Below, one piece after another: positions 1-11,600 of a stretch of DNA of 64,000 nucleotides; within the stretch, counting starts at the first letter, position 1; each line of letters starts with the position of its first letter. The translations under genes were made by a program, and so were the position numbers. Source of the DNA: Anolis sagrei (taxonomy: Eukaryota; Chordata; Lepidosauria; Squamata; Anolidae); the NCBI RefSeq assembly GCF_037176765.1, contig NC_090034.1, positions 21,964,875 to 22,028,874 on the forward strand, given 5' to 3'. The notes below the pieces were generated by a model. The model worked only from the letters and a program-made list of their open reading frames with translations, had not been told where the DNA came from and did not search any database.

Positions 1-1480
1 ATCAGGGGGAAGGGAGGTGGGACAAAAAGAAACAATGCTTTCTTGAGTGGATTATAGAATTTCAATGTCCTGGGGCTTCTTGAGTCCGGAATCGGCCTTC
101 TAAAGAAACTAGCTTTATTGTCCTTAGATGGGTCTGTGATAAGTAATGATTACTTAATCTGGGTTTTCCTGTCGCAATCAGATATGACACAAAGAGGAGG
201 CTGGGGTGGATATCCGTTGTGGAGAGGTTTGAATGAAGAAAACGGAGTCGGGGGAAAGAGACTTTTCAAGGGTCGTCTCATCCCCATTGTTATGTGATTA
301 GAAGTTTGCCAAGTGAAACCCCAATTTGATGGCCCAACTCCGATGTCAAAAAGGGATTTTCTGTTATATTTTCCATGCAAACATGTTTTAAGATAAGAGT
401 TCTTTTGTGATTGCTGATTGCCTTTTCAGAGCCAGGGCAGCTTCCTTGTCGACTTCCCCCAATGAGAGGGGAAGGGGGCAAAAGGTTCAGGGCAAGGTCA
501 GAAACATGAGGGGAAATACATGTGGAAATATAGGAATCACAAGAAAATCGTATCAGCCACCCTCTCCCTTTTCCACCCACCAGAGAAATTGATTAAAGTT
601 ATGATTTCAGCAAAACATGAGTCCATAGTTCATTCAAGGGGAATTCATAAGTAGAAACAAGTCCTTTTAAGTCCAAAACTTTTGGCAGAAAGTCCAAAGT
701 CACAAAAAGGAGTTTAGTGATGTCCACTGAGCCAAAGGATGAAGTCCTGCAGCGCTGAGATCGAAGCTAGTCCTTGGTCCTTGGGAAACTATAGATCCCT
801 CCAAGGGCTGAAGCCCCAAGGCCAGACTATTCCCTGAAAGCCTCATGGGGTAGCCGCACCAAGTATTCAGGGCAGGGGTTTTTGCAAGGACGGAGAAGCA
901 GCGAAGGCAGTGGCAGCGCGGCAGCAGCAAGGCTTGGATTTTGACAATCAGCTGTTTCCTTAAAATTATATTCTTAAAGTTCAAAAGGTTATTCCCCGAG
1001 CGCAGGGGCCAGAAATACAAAAAACGAGATAGCAGATTGTGTTAGAATTTAGCCAGGAAAAATATGCCATCAAAATGGAGCTGATCCGCCATTTCATGGA
1101 TACAGGGGCCCGAGGAGTTTCCTTATCCGTGGTTTGGAAGAGCGCAGGTTCGGCCTCCCCGGGACGCCAGGAAGGCATCCCTGGCAGGCCTGCAGTCTCC
1201 CACGGAAAAGGTTGGTTTCATGCACTTTGATAGTTTCAGGCAAGAAAGGGACACAAACTATCAATCTGGAGAGTTTAAAAGTTGCAATTTGATTAATCTT
1301 TATTGAGGGATTGGTTACATAGTTGGGGCTAGGAAAGGAGTGAAAGGAGAGAGCAAAGGAGAGTAAAGTCCCTGGTTGAGACAGCTGCTGGGGCACATTT
1401 CATCAGTTTGGTCCAACTTGGCATCCAGGAACTGTGGAACTCCCTGCTGCTGGTCAGATCAGCTTGAAGGCAGGGGTCTG
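1..1480. other. Upstream block, unclassified, possibly repeat-derived
   Basis: No coding gene is supported; short open frames on both strands lack recognisable domains. An AATAAAG-type signal read on the minus strand near 1297-1305, and the look of the flanking sequence, are mildly reminiscent of an old LTR-type repeat, but I see no clear ends or internal genes. It could equally be unique sequence upstream of RBBP6. Confidence 0.25.
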
Positions 1481-1733
1481 GGATGCCCTCGACGTCAGTA
1501 GTATATCTAATATATAATGCATTACATTATTAATATTAATAACGTTAAACCCCAACAATTAATAAAAGAAAGTTTTAAAAAGTGTCTAATATCTCTCGAT
1601 ATATAACGTCAGCTCAAAAATAAAACTTAAATCCTACTTTCCCGTTTAGAAGAAAAAACAACAAACAAACGTTTAAGTTCTGCCCTTTAAGAGAGGCTCC
1701 TCCCCCTCGCTTTGAGAGATGAGAGAGAGAGAG

Positions 1734-1741
1734 GTCACGTG
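1734..1741. promoter_or_regulatory. GTCACGTG E-box
   Basis: Palindromic CACGTG core in a GTCACGTG context, the USF/MITF/TFEB-type E-box. A second identical octamer lies at 1870-1877. Binding is inferred from the motif only. Confidence 0.45.
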
Positions 1742-1869
1742 CCTCCTTCCGCCTTTATATATATTTTTTCTCCTCCCACGAGAAGGGAGGGAGTGAAGGA
1801 GCAAAGGCAGAAGAGCGGCCGTGCCTTTTCGCCTCCCTCCGCGCGTTTTGTCATAATGCGCAGGGGTGG

Positions 1870-1877
1870 GTCACGTG
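1870..1877. promoter_or_regulatory. Second GTCACGTG E-box
   Basis: Same octamer as at 1734-1741, 136 bp downstream and inside the CpG island. A repeated perfect octamer in one promoter is more than expected by chance. Occupancy is untested. Confidence 0.5.
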
Positions 1878-2008
1878 GTGGGATGCCGACGGCAGGTTGG
1901 GAGGGGTTGGTTGGTTGGTGGCTGCGCAACGGCGGCGCAGGCGCACTCCCGCCCCACCTGCGTCGCGCGCATGCCCAGTCCCTCGCCTGCCCGCCCAGGG
2001 TGAGGAAC

Positions 2009-2020
2009 TGCGCACGCGCA
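2009..2020. promoter_or_regulatory. NRF1 consensus site
   Basis: TGCGCACGCGCA is an exact match to the NRF1 consensus YGCGCAYGCGCR. It lies about 460 bp upstream of the start codon in the CpG island, typical of TATA-less housekeeping promoters. It probably sits close to the transcription start. Confidence 0.6.
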
Positions 2021-2245
2021 GTAGAGGAGTGAGGGGGCGGAGCCGTTGCCGTCGACGACGCTTGCTTCCTTGCTTGCTGTTACTGCGAGTTCCGTCGTCC
2101 GTTGCCGGTCCCTGCGGTTCCCGGTCGGGAAGTCCCGTCGGAGATTGAGGAGGCGACGAAAGGGCGACGTTTCGTTGAGACTGTTGAGAAGAAGCGGAAG
2201 GCGAGAGGAGAGAAAGGAGAGGAGAGGCCGAAAGAGGCGGGCGCC

Positions 2246-2260
2246 ATGATGGAGGCCTAA
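2246..2260 (+). CDS. Short upstream ORF in the RBBP6 leader
   Basis: Two adjacent ATGs followed by GAG GCC TAA encode MMEA. The second ATG has A at -3 and G at +4, a strong Kozak context. It lies 216 nt upstream of the main start. If it is inside the transcribed leader, it could lower or gate RBBP6 translation. Whether it is transcribed depends on the unknown start site. Confidence 0.4.
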   Translation: MMEA

Positions 2261-2475
2261 CAGGCCCAACAGGCCCCTCAGGGATTTGGACGGCGGCGGC
2301 GGCGGCGAGGAGGAGGCCTCTGAAAGGAGAAGCGAGCGAGAAAGAGGGAGGGAGCGGCCGAGGGAGAGAGGCCTAGGCCGCCGCCCCCGCGCCCCTCCGG
2401 GCCCGGGCAGCGGCGGCGGCCCCTGCGGCCTCGCCGCCGTTTCCTCCTCCTTCCTTCGCCTCCACCGCCGCCATC

Positions 2476-2641
2476 ATGTCCTGCGTCCACTACAAGTTCT
2501 CCTCCAAGCTCAACTACGACACGGTCACCTTCGACGGGCTCCACATCTCGCTCTGCGACCTCAAGCGGCAGATCATGGGCCGCGAGAAGCTCAAGGCCGC
2601 CGACTGCGACCTCCAGATCACCAACGCCCAGACCAAGGAAG
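2476..2641 (+). CDS. RBBP6: RBBP6 coding exon 1
   Basis: Codons 1-56, most of the DWNN domain through NAQTKE. The donor is GTCCGT after GAAG, a weaker than usual +3 to +5 context. It ends one base into a codon, completed by exon 2. Confidence 0.95.
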
Positions 2642-5600
2642 GTCCGTCCGGGCAGGGGAGGGGGCTCGGGGGGAGGGCAGGGGGGAAGGAAGGAAGCTCT
2701 CGAGGAGAGCCATAGCAGCTGCCAGTCGAGCTAAAGTCACCTTGACCCTCATAAAGGGCCCAGTCCAATCTAAGAGTGAACTCTTAGTCGGCCGCATCAA
2801 CACGACTACGACTACTATTACAATAATAATAATAATAATAATAATATTTGGGAGGGACTCCAGTTGGGAGGATGGCCAGGTTGGGTTTTGTGTCCTGAGA
2901 GAGAACCTCCCCTCCTCTAGCCATCAGAACTGCCAATAAAGGTAAAGCCACCTTGATCCCCTCCCCCTAAAGGATCCACTCCAATCTAAGAGTGAACTCT
3001 TAGAGTAGACCACATGTGCACAACAATACTAATACTAGGGAAGGTCTCCAGTTGGAAGGACACCCAGGTTGGGCTTTGTGTCCTGAGAGAGACCATCCCC
3101 TCCTCCAGCCATCACAGCAGCCAGTCGAGTTAAAGCCACCTTGACCCCCATAAAGAATCCAGTCCAGTCTAAGAATGGACACTTAGAGTAGGCCACATCT
3201 ACACTGCTTTAATAATAATAATTGGGAAGGACTCCAGTTGGTAGGATGGCCAAGTTAAAGCCACCTTGACCCCCATAAAGAATCCAGTCCAGTCTAAGAA
3301 TGGACACTTAGAGTAGGCTGCATCTACACTGCAATAATAATAATAATAGTAATAATAATAATTGGGAAGGACTCCAGTTGGAAGGACGACCAGGTTGGGC
3401 TTTGTGTCCTGAGAGAGACCATCCCCTCCTCCAGCCATCACAGCTGACAGTCAAGTTAAAGCCACCTTGACCCTCATAAAGAATCCAGTCCAGTCTAAGA
3501 ATGGACACTTAGAGTAGGCCGCATCTACACTGCTATAATAATAATTGGGAAGGACTCCAGTTGAAAGGACAGCCAGGTTAAGATTTGTGTCCTGAGAGAG
3601 ACCCTCCCCATCTCCAGCCATCAAGGTAAAGACACTTTGACCTCCCAATCTAAGAGTGGACTCTTAGAGTAGGCTGCACCTACACTACAACAACATCAAT
3701 AATAATGTGATTGGCACATGGTACAGTGCCTGAAGACCTTGGCCTGTACTTCAAAACAATCAGCACTGAGAAAATCACCACCTGTCAGCTGCAAAAGGCC
3801 GCCCTGCTTGGATCTGCATGCATTATTTACCGATACATCACACAGTCCTAGACACTTGGGAAGTGTCTGACGTGTGATCAAATATAAAATCCAGTATAGC
3901 AGTATTATTTGCAGTGTACTAATCTTGTTGTGTATCAAATAATAATAACAGGGAGGGACTCGAGTTGAAAGTACAGCTGGGTTGGGATTTGCATTCTGAG
4001 GAGACCCTCCCCCTCCTCTCCTCCATATTGGAAGCCCTAGAGGATGGAGCCATGACAGCTGCCAGTCAAAGTAAAGACACTTTGACCCCCATAAAGGATC
4101 CAGTGATGAGGCCTACTCTCATCTGCCCCCCCCCCCCGGGGGGATACAGTGTACTTTAAAAATAAGACAGCATCATGGGCACACATCTCTTTCCTGCGGA
4201 CAAGACCCCAAAGTCAAGCTTGTTGTGTTGTCGCTTGTGATGTTTGTTGTTAAGAATGTTTATTATTGGTGTTTTAAATCCTCATTCAGTGATGTACTTT
4301 ATCTGTTTAGTTAATTTCATCAAAGAAATCTGTGGTTACATGTTCTGTTAACACCAGAAGTGCTGAAGTTTCTTTCACCTTCTTGTTATGATTTTTGTCT
4401 TCATTTTGAAGTGGGTTGTGTGCTCTGGTCTCCTACATACTAGCATATATGATGCAGACCTATATTGAGTATTCAAAAGACTGGATCAGGATCTTGTGGC
4501 TCTTAACAACATTTCTCCCTGTTACATCCTGCTGTTGAAGTTTTAAAGGAAGGGATTATGTTCTGAGGGTCTAAAAAGTTGACAAGATGGATATTTGTCT
4601 CACAAAGTTATATTGCCGAGAAATCCTTCTTTACATCAGAGAAAAGAGGAAGTATGGTGGTGACAATAGTGGTGATTATGATATATGTGTGAGAGAGTAT
4701 TCTACGTATTCTTGATCATTGGAACATCTTCACAACTTGTGACTGGCCTCAGTTGTGTTGGAAGTTGGATTACTCCACCGACAAGAGTTCTCTCTCTGCT
4801 TTTTGATTTGACAACAAAATTGGGCCATTGAACCCATTGGCCTAGACACTTGTTTATAGCCTGTTGGTAGTCAGTGTGTCAGTAGGAATGCATGTAAACA
4901 GAGTGGTTATGGCAGGATGCGCCATTCCAAGGCATGGACTCCTGACACATCTGCCTGAGGCATTCGGTACTTCTTAGGTACTTTTAGCATGGCTAATACT
5001 CTCTGATGGCCTACTCATATTTTAATTGGTGTAAAACCTCATCACCTGATGGCGTGGCATATGTTGCTAGGCCAAAATACACTCTTCATTAAACTCCTGT
5101 TTTTTAAGATTTTACTATAACTTTATGACTCTCCACAGGCGAAGTGCTTTGTAAAAATATGCGAGAACACACCACAGCAACTGGATTTCACCAGTTTTCA
5201 CAATGGTATATGATAGAGCTTGTGGATAATCTGTTTGATCATCCCAAAATGTATAAAGAACCATTGCCCCTATCAGTAGACCTTAGTCTTTAGGAATAGA
5301 AACATTGTATTAACAAAGGTTCAGAAATGGTCATGTTCATTCTCACATTATGATGGAAGAAGCTGAATAGAATTGCCTTTCCCAAAAAAAGACACATACT
5401 TTGGTGGGGGAGATGGTGTTTGCTCTGCATGCCTGCACCTTGTCTAAGTGAAGTTCCTTTAGGTTTCCCTATGTGGACATCTAGTTTTTCAGCCTTGGTC
5501 TTTAAGGAATAAATCTTCATTTTAAATAGCTAGCCATCTTAGTCTCTTTCAGCAGTCACAATTATTTGTTTGTGATGATTTCATAGTTACCTTTGTTGTT

Positions 5601-8600
5601 TTGTTGTCAGGTATTTCACATTTTATGATTGTAATTGCTTTTGGAAGTAGAACCCCCCCCCCCCCCAGTCTATGACAGTTAGAGATGTTTAATCACACTT
5701 CTCATTCTGAAACTCTTTTACTTGTTCCATTTCAAAAGTTACTCGTAGTTATTTATGTCCATCTGTGTGGAGTGAGAAACCCCACTGATATGCCTTAATT
5801 GTGAACTTTTCTGTTATAGGTATTTTTTGCATGATTATTTTGAAACATTAATATTTTTGAAACATTAAATTAATATTTTAAAATTAAGAGATCTAATTTT
5901 TTAAAAACTTCATCTCCCTTAGTTATTAATTTGGTTGTTAAACTTGGTAGACACATGCTATCATTGAAGTTAATTGCTGAATTGAAGCAATGCCTTCTAG
6001 TAGATATGTTGAATAAAAGGAAACTTATTGAATATGCCCTATATCTTATATGCGCTTTTACATTTCATGTGGTAGAATATTGTGTTCTGCCCAGCATTTG
6101 CTCTACCCTCATACTTCTCATATCAGTAGGCTGTGGGCATATATAAATATATAGCTTACCTTTCCTATAAAAGTATTTGTTCAAGGCTGCTCATCTTGAA
6201 ATATCTATAAATTAGAAACTTACAATTAAATGTGAAAGTTCATTTAATTTAAAACACATAAAATATTTTATTAAGAAAGAAATAACCACACACTACAGAT
6301 CAGAAACCTGTTTGAATCAGAAGATCTTCACCTGCTAGTGGAAAGTGAGAAAAATAGGGCAAGCTTGGCTTCTCAGGTAAGCAAAGCAATCTTTGTCCCC
6401 TAAGTGAGACTGGAGCTGATTTGAAATAGACACTACCATATTCTCCAGCATCTTGCCCAACGAAATGATATAGGAGAAATTGATCAGTAAGATACAGTTG
6501 AGCTAGGACTTTTTAAGGCAGGTGTCACTGCTATCTCTTTTAACTATGGCATCACCTCCCTACTGTCCTTCATAATCCCAGTGTTTTGGGATTGTATGTC
6601 TTATTGGGGGGAAGTAATATATCAGATTTTTATTTACTCTGAACTCTATCTCCTTTTCAGAATATACTGATGATAATGCCCTGATTCCCAAGAACTCATC
6701 TGTTATTGTCAGAAGAATTCCTATTGGTGGAGTAAAGTGTACAAGTAAAACATATGTCATGTAAGTATCTGGCCTGCTTCTTATTTGCCTTTTGTATTTC
6801 TTTTGCAGATTTCATTGAGCGCAGAGCACAGGCTTTATAAAATAAAATAAATCTGTGGCTACTGAGTGTTGATTCACACACAGTCAGTTTAAGGAGTTTT
6901 CATTTTCCTACATACTTTGCTCCTCTTAGTAGCTGTTTAAGTGGTTCAGGTTCATTGGAATAACTCATCCTGGGAATATAAATAGGTTCATTTATGTACC
7001 ACATTTCAATTGTACATGTACAGAATGGGCTCTGGGCCACTGTAGCAATGGGAGCACATCTGTTACATAACTGGCTCAGCACAGTTCAGTTTTGGGGGGC
7101 CAGGCACATTCCAGAAGGGTGGGGTGGTAGGAAAGAGAAAGAGTAGCAGAGTAGGTCAGCTAATATTTCGATGGGCATAGGAAAATGCCTTCTTCATTCT
7201 AAAATAGTTCTGCTCTAGATCCCTTGTCTGTGTGTTCATTATTGCCTCACAATGATTAGCAATGCAATACGTGAATGGCTGTGGGGGTGTATATTTGAGA
7301 AAGGGGGAATGCACACATGTACTAAAGGAGCGGTCTTGGGCAACCTCACACTTGAAGCTAATAGACTTCTACAGCTCTAGATGTGAATAAGTCAGAGCAG
7401 TGGTAGTACTTGCAGCAACATTTAGAAGTAATGTTTCATCTGTCATCTCCCCAACCACAAATTCCACAGGAGCCCAGCTGTGGTGCAGAGGTGATAGTCC
7501 CATCCAATGACACTCCATGGCAGTCAGGTCCTCATATGCTTCTGTGGTGCTGGGGGAAGTTGCCTCTGGGACTATAAGCACGTGATACAGCCAGTGGTAG
7601 AAAAACAAGACCTTTGCACTCCCATTAAAATGGAGCTGCTGCTAATGTGTGGTTTACTGCCTGTGCCTTGTGTTTTAACTACTAAGAACAGCAAATGGAG
7701 CAAAAACCTGCTTAGTATTTCCAGTTACCCTTATGGTGGAAACTATAGGCCTTTAAAAGATAATACGAGGCAAGCTTATTTTTCATTGGGTATCTGCAGT
7801 CCATTAGGCTGTGACAAGGACTCTTCTATAGAGTGTTTTCCCTAAATCAAATGATTAGTCCCAGATAGGTTAAAACCACTCAATGGGAATGTATTACATT
7901 AACACTTATGTAAGTTGTGTTGACTCGGTGGCAGGATTTGAGTTTACAGTAACAAGTGGATATTAGGCCTTTCAGTACTAGTAAGCGCATGTAGGACCCC
8001 ATTCCCAGTTCAGTCAAAAACCATGATTTCATTGTGAGTCCTGGACTTGCTGCATGTTCTCCTGACTCTTGATGTGGCGGCAAAAAAAGCCAATTGGATT
8101 TTGGCCTGTATCAATAGGAGCATAGAGTCTAGATCTAGGGAAGTAATGCTACCGCTCTATTCTGCCTTGGTTAGACTACACCTGGAATATTGTGTCCAAT
8201 TCTGGGCACCACAATTGAAGAGAGATATTGACAAGCTGGAATGTGTCCAGAGGAGGGCGACTAAAATGATCAAGGGTCTGGAGAACAAGCCCTATGAGGA
8301 GCGGCTTAAAGAGCTGGGCATGTTTAGCCTGAAGAAGAGAAGGCTGAGAGGAGATATGATAGCCATGTATATGAGAGGAAGTCACAGGGAGGAGGGAGCA
8401 AGCTTGTTTTCTGCTTCCTTGGAGACTAGGACACAGAACAATGGCTTCAAACTACAAGAAAGGAGATTCCATATGAACATGAGGAAGAACTTCCTGACTG
8501 TGAGAGCCGTTCAGCAGTGGAACTCTCTACCCCTGAGTGTGGTGGAGGCTCCTTCTTTGCAAGCTTTTAAACAGAGGCTGGATGGCCATCTGTTGGGGGT

Positions 8601-11600
8601 GCTTTGAATGCAATATTCCTGCTTCTAGGCAGGGGGTTGGACTGGATGGCCCATGAGGTCCCGTCCAACTCTGTGATTCTATGATTCTTTTCTTCCATGG
8701 CCTAAAGGAAGTCTCTGTCCCCAGTTTCAAATAAAACACAATTCCCCAGGAATATAAGCTGTGTGGCTAGTGTGAAAATGCCATACATTCAAATTGCAGT
8801 GTCAGATAGTGATATGTTTTCACTAAGGGAATGTGAAAATTACCTCGAAAATATTGTGTTTATTCAGGACATATTTTTATCTAGAAGTATAAATTGTTGG
8901 CATTGTAAGTGCATTTTAGTCATCTTTAATTGGGACACAAATTCTGGTCCTCTAGTAGCTGCTATCATCTTCAGTTGTCTGCCAGAGATCTGGCTGCAGG
9001 AATCTCTTGTCCTGAGTAAGCCAACATTTTCACAGGGAAGATGGCGGTCTAAATACATCACATTCAAAACTTCTCTATAATTAGTGTGAGTAAACGTGAC
9101 TTTTTTTCTTTATCGCAGAACTCATAAATTACACAGAACCCCAGAAACTCCTTTCAGGTGATATCTCTGACCATGGTTGCCCCTTTTGACTGAGGTTCCT
9201 TATGCTGCAGGGCATTTCCTCCTTGCCAGGCCACTTTCCTTATTCACGGACGGTGTGGGACTTGACCTCTTTGGAGAAACCTGTGCATGTTAAATCTCCA
9301 TTGATTTATTATTGTTTTTCAAAAAGCCAGTAAGATGAAGATCTCAAAGTGCTGTGCAACCATCATGAAACATGGAGTACACAATATTAATATGCAGTCT
9401 TCATGTTGATTGTAAAGGAAGTTGGTAGAGTGATACTTGTAGATGGTGGAAGCTCAGTGCCACATATCTGTAGGACCAGGGCCTTGGTTATCTGACTTTG
9501 TAAGGGGTGTTTATTTCTTTACCTACTATACCCCTGTACCATTGGTGTCCTTGGTGGAAGCGCTTTCTTTTGTGCCATGTGCATTGCCCTCCTTCTGATA
9601 GTCTCTTTATTTTTACTTTCTAGAAGTCGAACTGAACCAGTGAGTGGACCTTCAAAAGCAGTATGTAAAAACACAATCACACTTTTTTCTTCTACACATT
9701 GTGCTTAATTTTTAAACCATAATGTGGCAATAAACTACATTTCTAAATACTAATTTTGATTAATTTCCTATGGCAGCATTGATACTGTGACTATATTGTA
9801 TTCTGATTCAGTATAGTAAAATGAGCAATGCAGATCATTTTAATGTGGATAATAACACTTGTGCCAAGTGACACACTGTATTGCATATTGCTTGCTAGAT
9901 TATTTCCTGTATGACTCCGTGTTGTACAGAATGCTGTATGATCATTTATAGATCATGTAAGTTGGGGTTTGCATTACTGAAAGTGATTGCCTTGTTCTAC
10001 ATCTGTGTGTCTCTAGTTAGTAGCTGTATGTTTGTATAGGTTGTTGTGTGCTTTTTGTTTTCTTGAAATAAAAAACATTTGGAGTGTATCCTTTTTTTGC
10101 CACTATCATATTGGATCACTTAGCTTTCGTTCTTAATACTTCCCTTATTGGTTTTTGAAACATAATCAAAAACCTCATTGTTGTTATACTTTTTCTCCCT
10201 CTTAACTTGGAATTCAAGTACATGCTTAAGCATCCAGGGCATTTTGTGCAGCTAAATGTACATTCAAATATGCAACTATGTTCACATGATTTCCATGAAG
10301 AGAGGGCACTGCTTTCCTGAGGTTCTGTTGTTCCTTCCATTTTTCTCCGAGCAAACACTTTTTAGCTGAATTATTCATAATGGGCAATATAATGTGAGAA
10401 ATATTTAGGCCTAACAGCCCAGCTGTTTGTCTTCCCATCTCTCTGAGAAATCCACTTAAGACCAGCTCAGTTTTTTTACTCATGGCCTGACCATCCTGAA
10501 AGCCTTAAGTCTTATTTTTCTATTGGATGCCCTAGACATCATTCCTTTGTACAGTTAGAAGGGCAGGTTTTTCCTTTCACTCGCGTTCATTAATTTTGGC
10601 ACATAGTAACATGACTCTGTGTGCTGTTCAGAATGGCTTTGCTTAATTCAAAACCTTGAAATAGACTCTTAATGGATGTTTAGAATTATAGCTTTACTTC
10701 TCTTTTTTGTCCTTGTTAAGTGTGGCTGGTTTCCATTTTTGTTAAAATGGAGCAATTGGCCTCCTACCGCTAGATTATGATTTTGCAGGACTTGATCAAT
10801 GGTGAGAAAATGCAGGTGCCATTGTGCTTGCTTGTATTCGCCCTTTGAAAATGGTTTAATTATAGCCTGCCTTTGATGAAAACTGCTTCTGGTTTTAAGA
10901 GCCCGAAACCAGAATTAGTAAATAAGATGATTTTTTTTAAGCTAGGCTTCATTCTTTGTTCAGAGGCAGTCCTTTTTCTGTTTGCATAACTACAAACAGA
11001 CTACATATTCTAGAACATATAAATATTATATGTACTGGCCATTTTCATAGATTTTTCAACTTGGGATGTGTTTTTTAACAGCTGTCTTGCAAACAGCTCC
11101 AGAAGTCTTACTATCCCTTACATTTTTATTGGTCTGGCTGCTCATGTGTACAAACACTGCTGATGCCTGACATGCTAATAGGAGAGAGAGGTGCTTTTGT
11201 AAAACCTTGCTGCTTAGTCAACCATGAGGCATTCATTTACAACTTGCTGGGCTGTTTCAAGGTTGCTGAAAAGCTAGGTATGCTTCTTCTAGAAGTTCTT
11301 AATGGAGCCAAATGAAATCATCCCACTGCCTGCTGTAAGCTGACTCACCCAGATGCCAAACCCAGGGTGAACCTGGTGAAAATTCTGCTTGAAGCAGAAA
11401 CTCTGTTCATGAAACAAACACACACATTCTTACTGGGAATTGAGGCTTCATGGTTCTCCAACATGACCTAAAATGTAAAGAGCCCAGTTCTTAGAGTCTC
11501 CAGACTGAGCTGATTGAGATTGAGAGGGACTAGGGTAACAATCTCATAGAAACTATGTAAAATACAGATTTTGTGCTTTCAGGGTGTAAATGCAAGTCTT

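Larger units (their letters stand above)
1700..2665 (+). promoter_or_regulatory. RBBP6: RBBP6 CpG-island promoter and 5' leader
   Basis: GC- and CpG-rich sequence rises from about 1.7 kb, peaks at 1.8-2.66 kb and falls off just past coding exon 1. It ends in the RBBP6 start codon at 2476, which fits a housekeeping-type promoter. A TATA-like run (about 1755-1765) lies upstream, but the CpG-rich character suggests dispersed initiation. The transcription start cannot be fixed from sequence; it probably lies between 2000 and 2250. The proximal AT-rich stretch at about 1495-1680 marks the upstream limit. Confidence 0.7.

Noticed and set aside
1-1480. A defined LTR retroelement upstream of RBBP6
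   Set aside because: Only a vague poly(A)-signal-like hint on the minus strand; no clear ends or genes, so it is listed as unclassified.
2286-2939. 217-codon frame over RBBP6 exon 1
   Set aside because: Out of frame with the DWNN sequence, low complexity from CpG-island and AAT-repeat DNA.
8047-8607. 186-codon open frame in RBBP6 intron 2
   Set aside because: It is the C-terminal part of CR1 ORF2; the CR1 3' end follows it.
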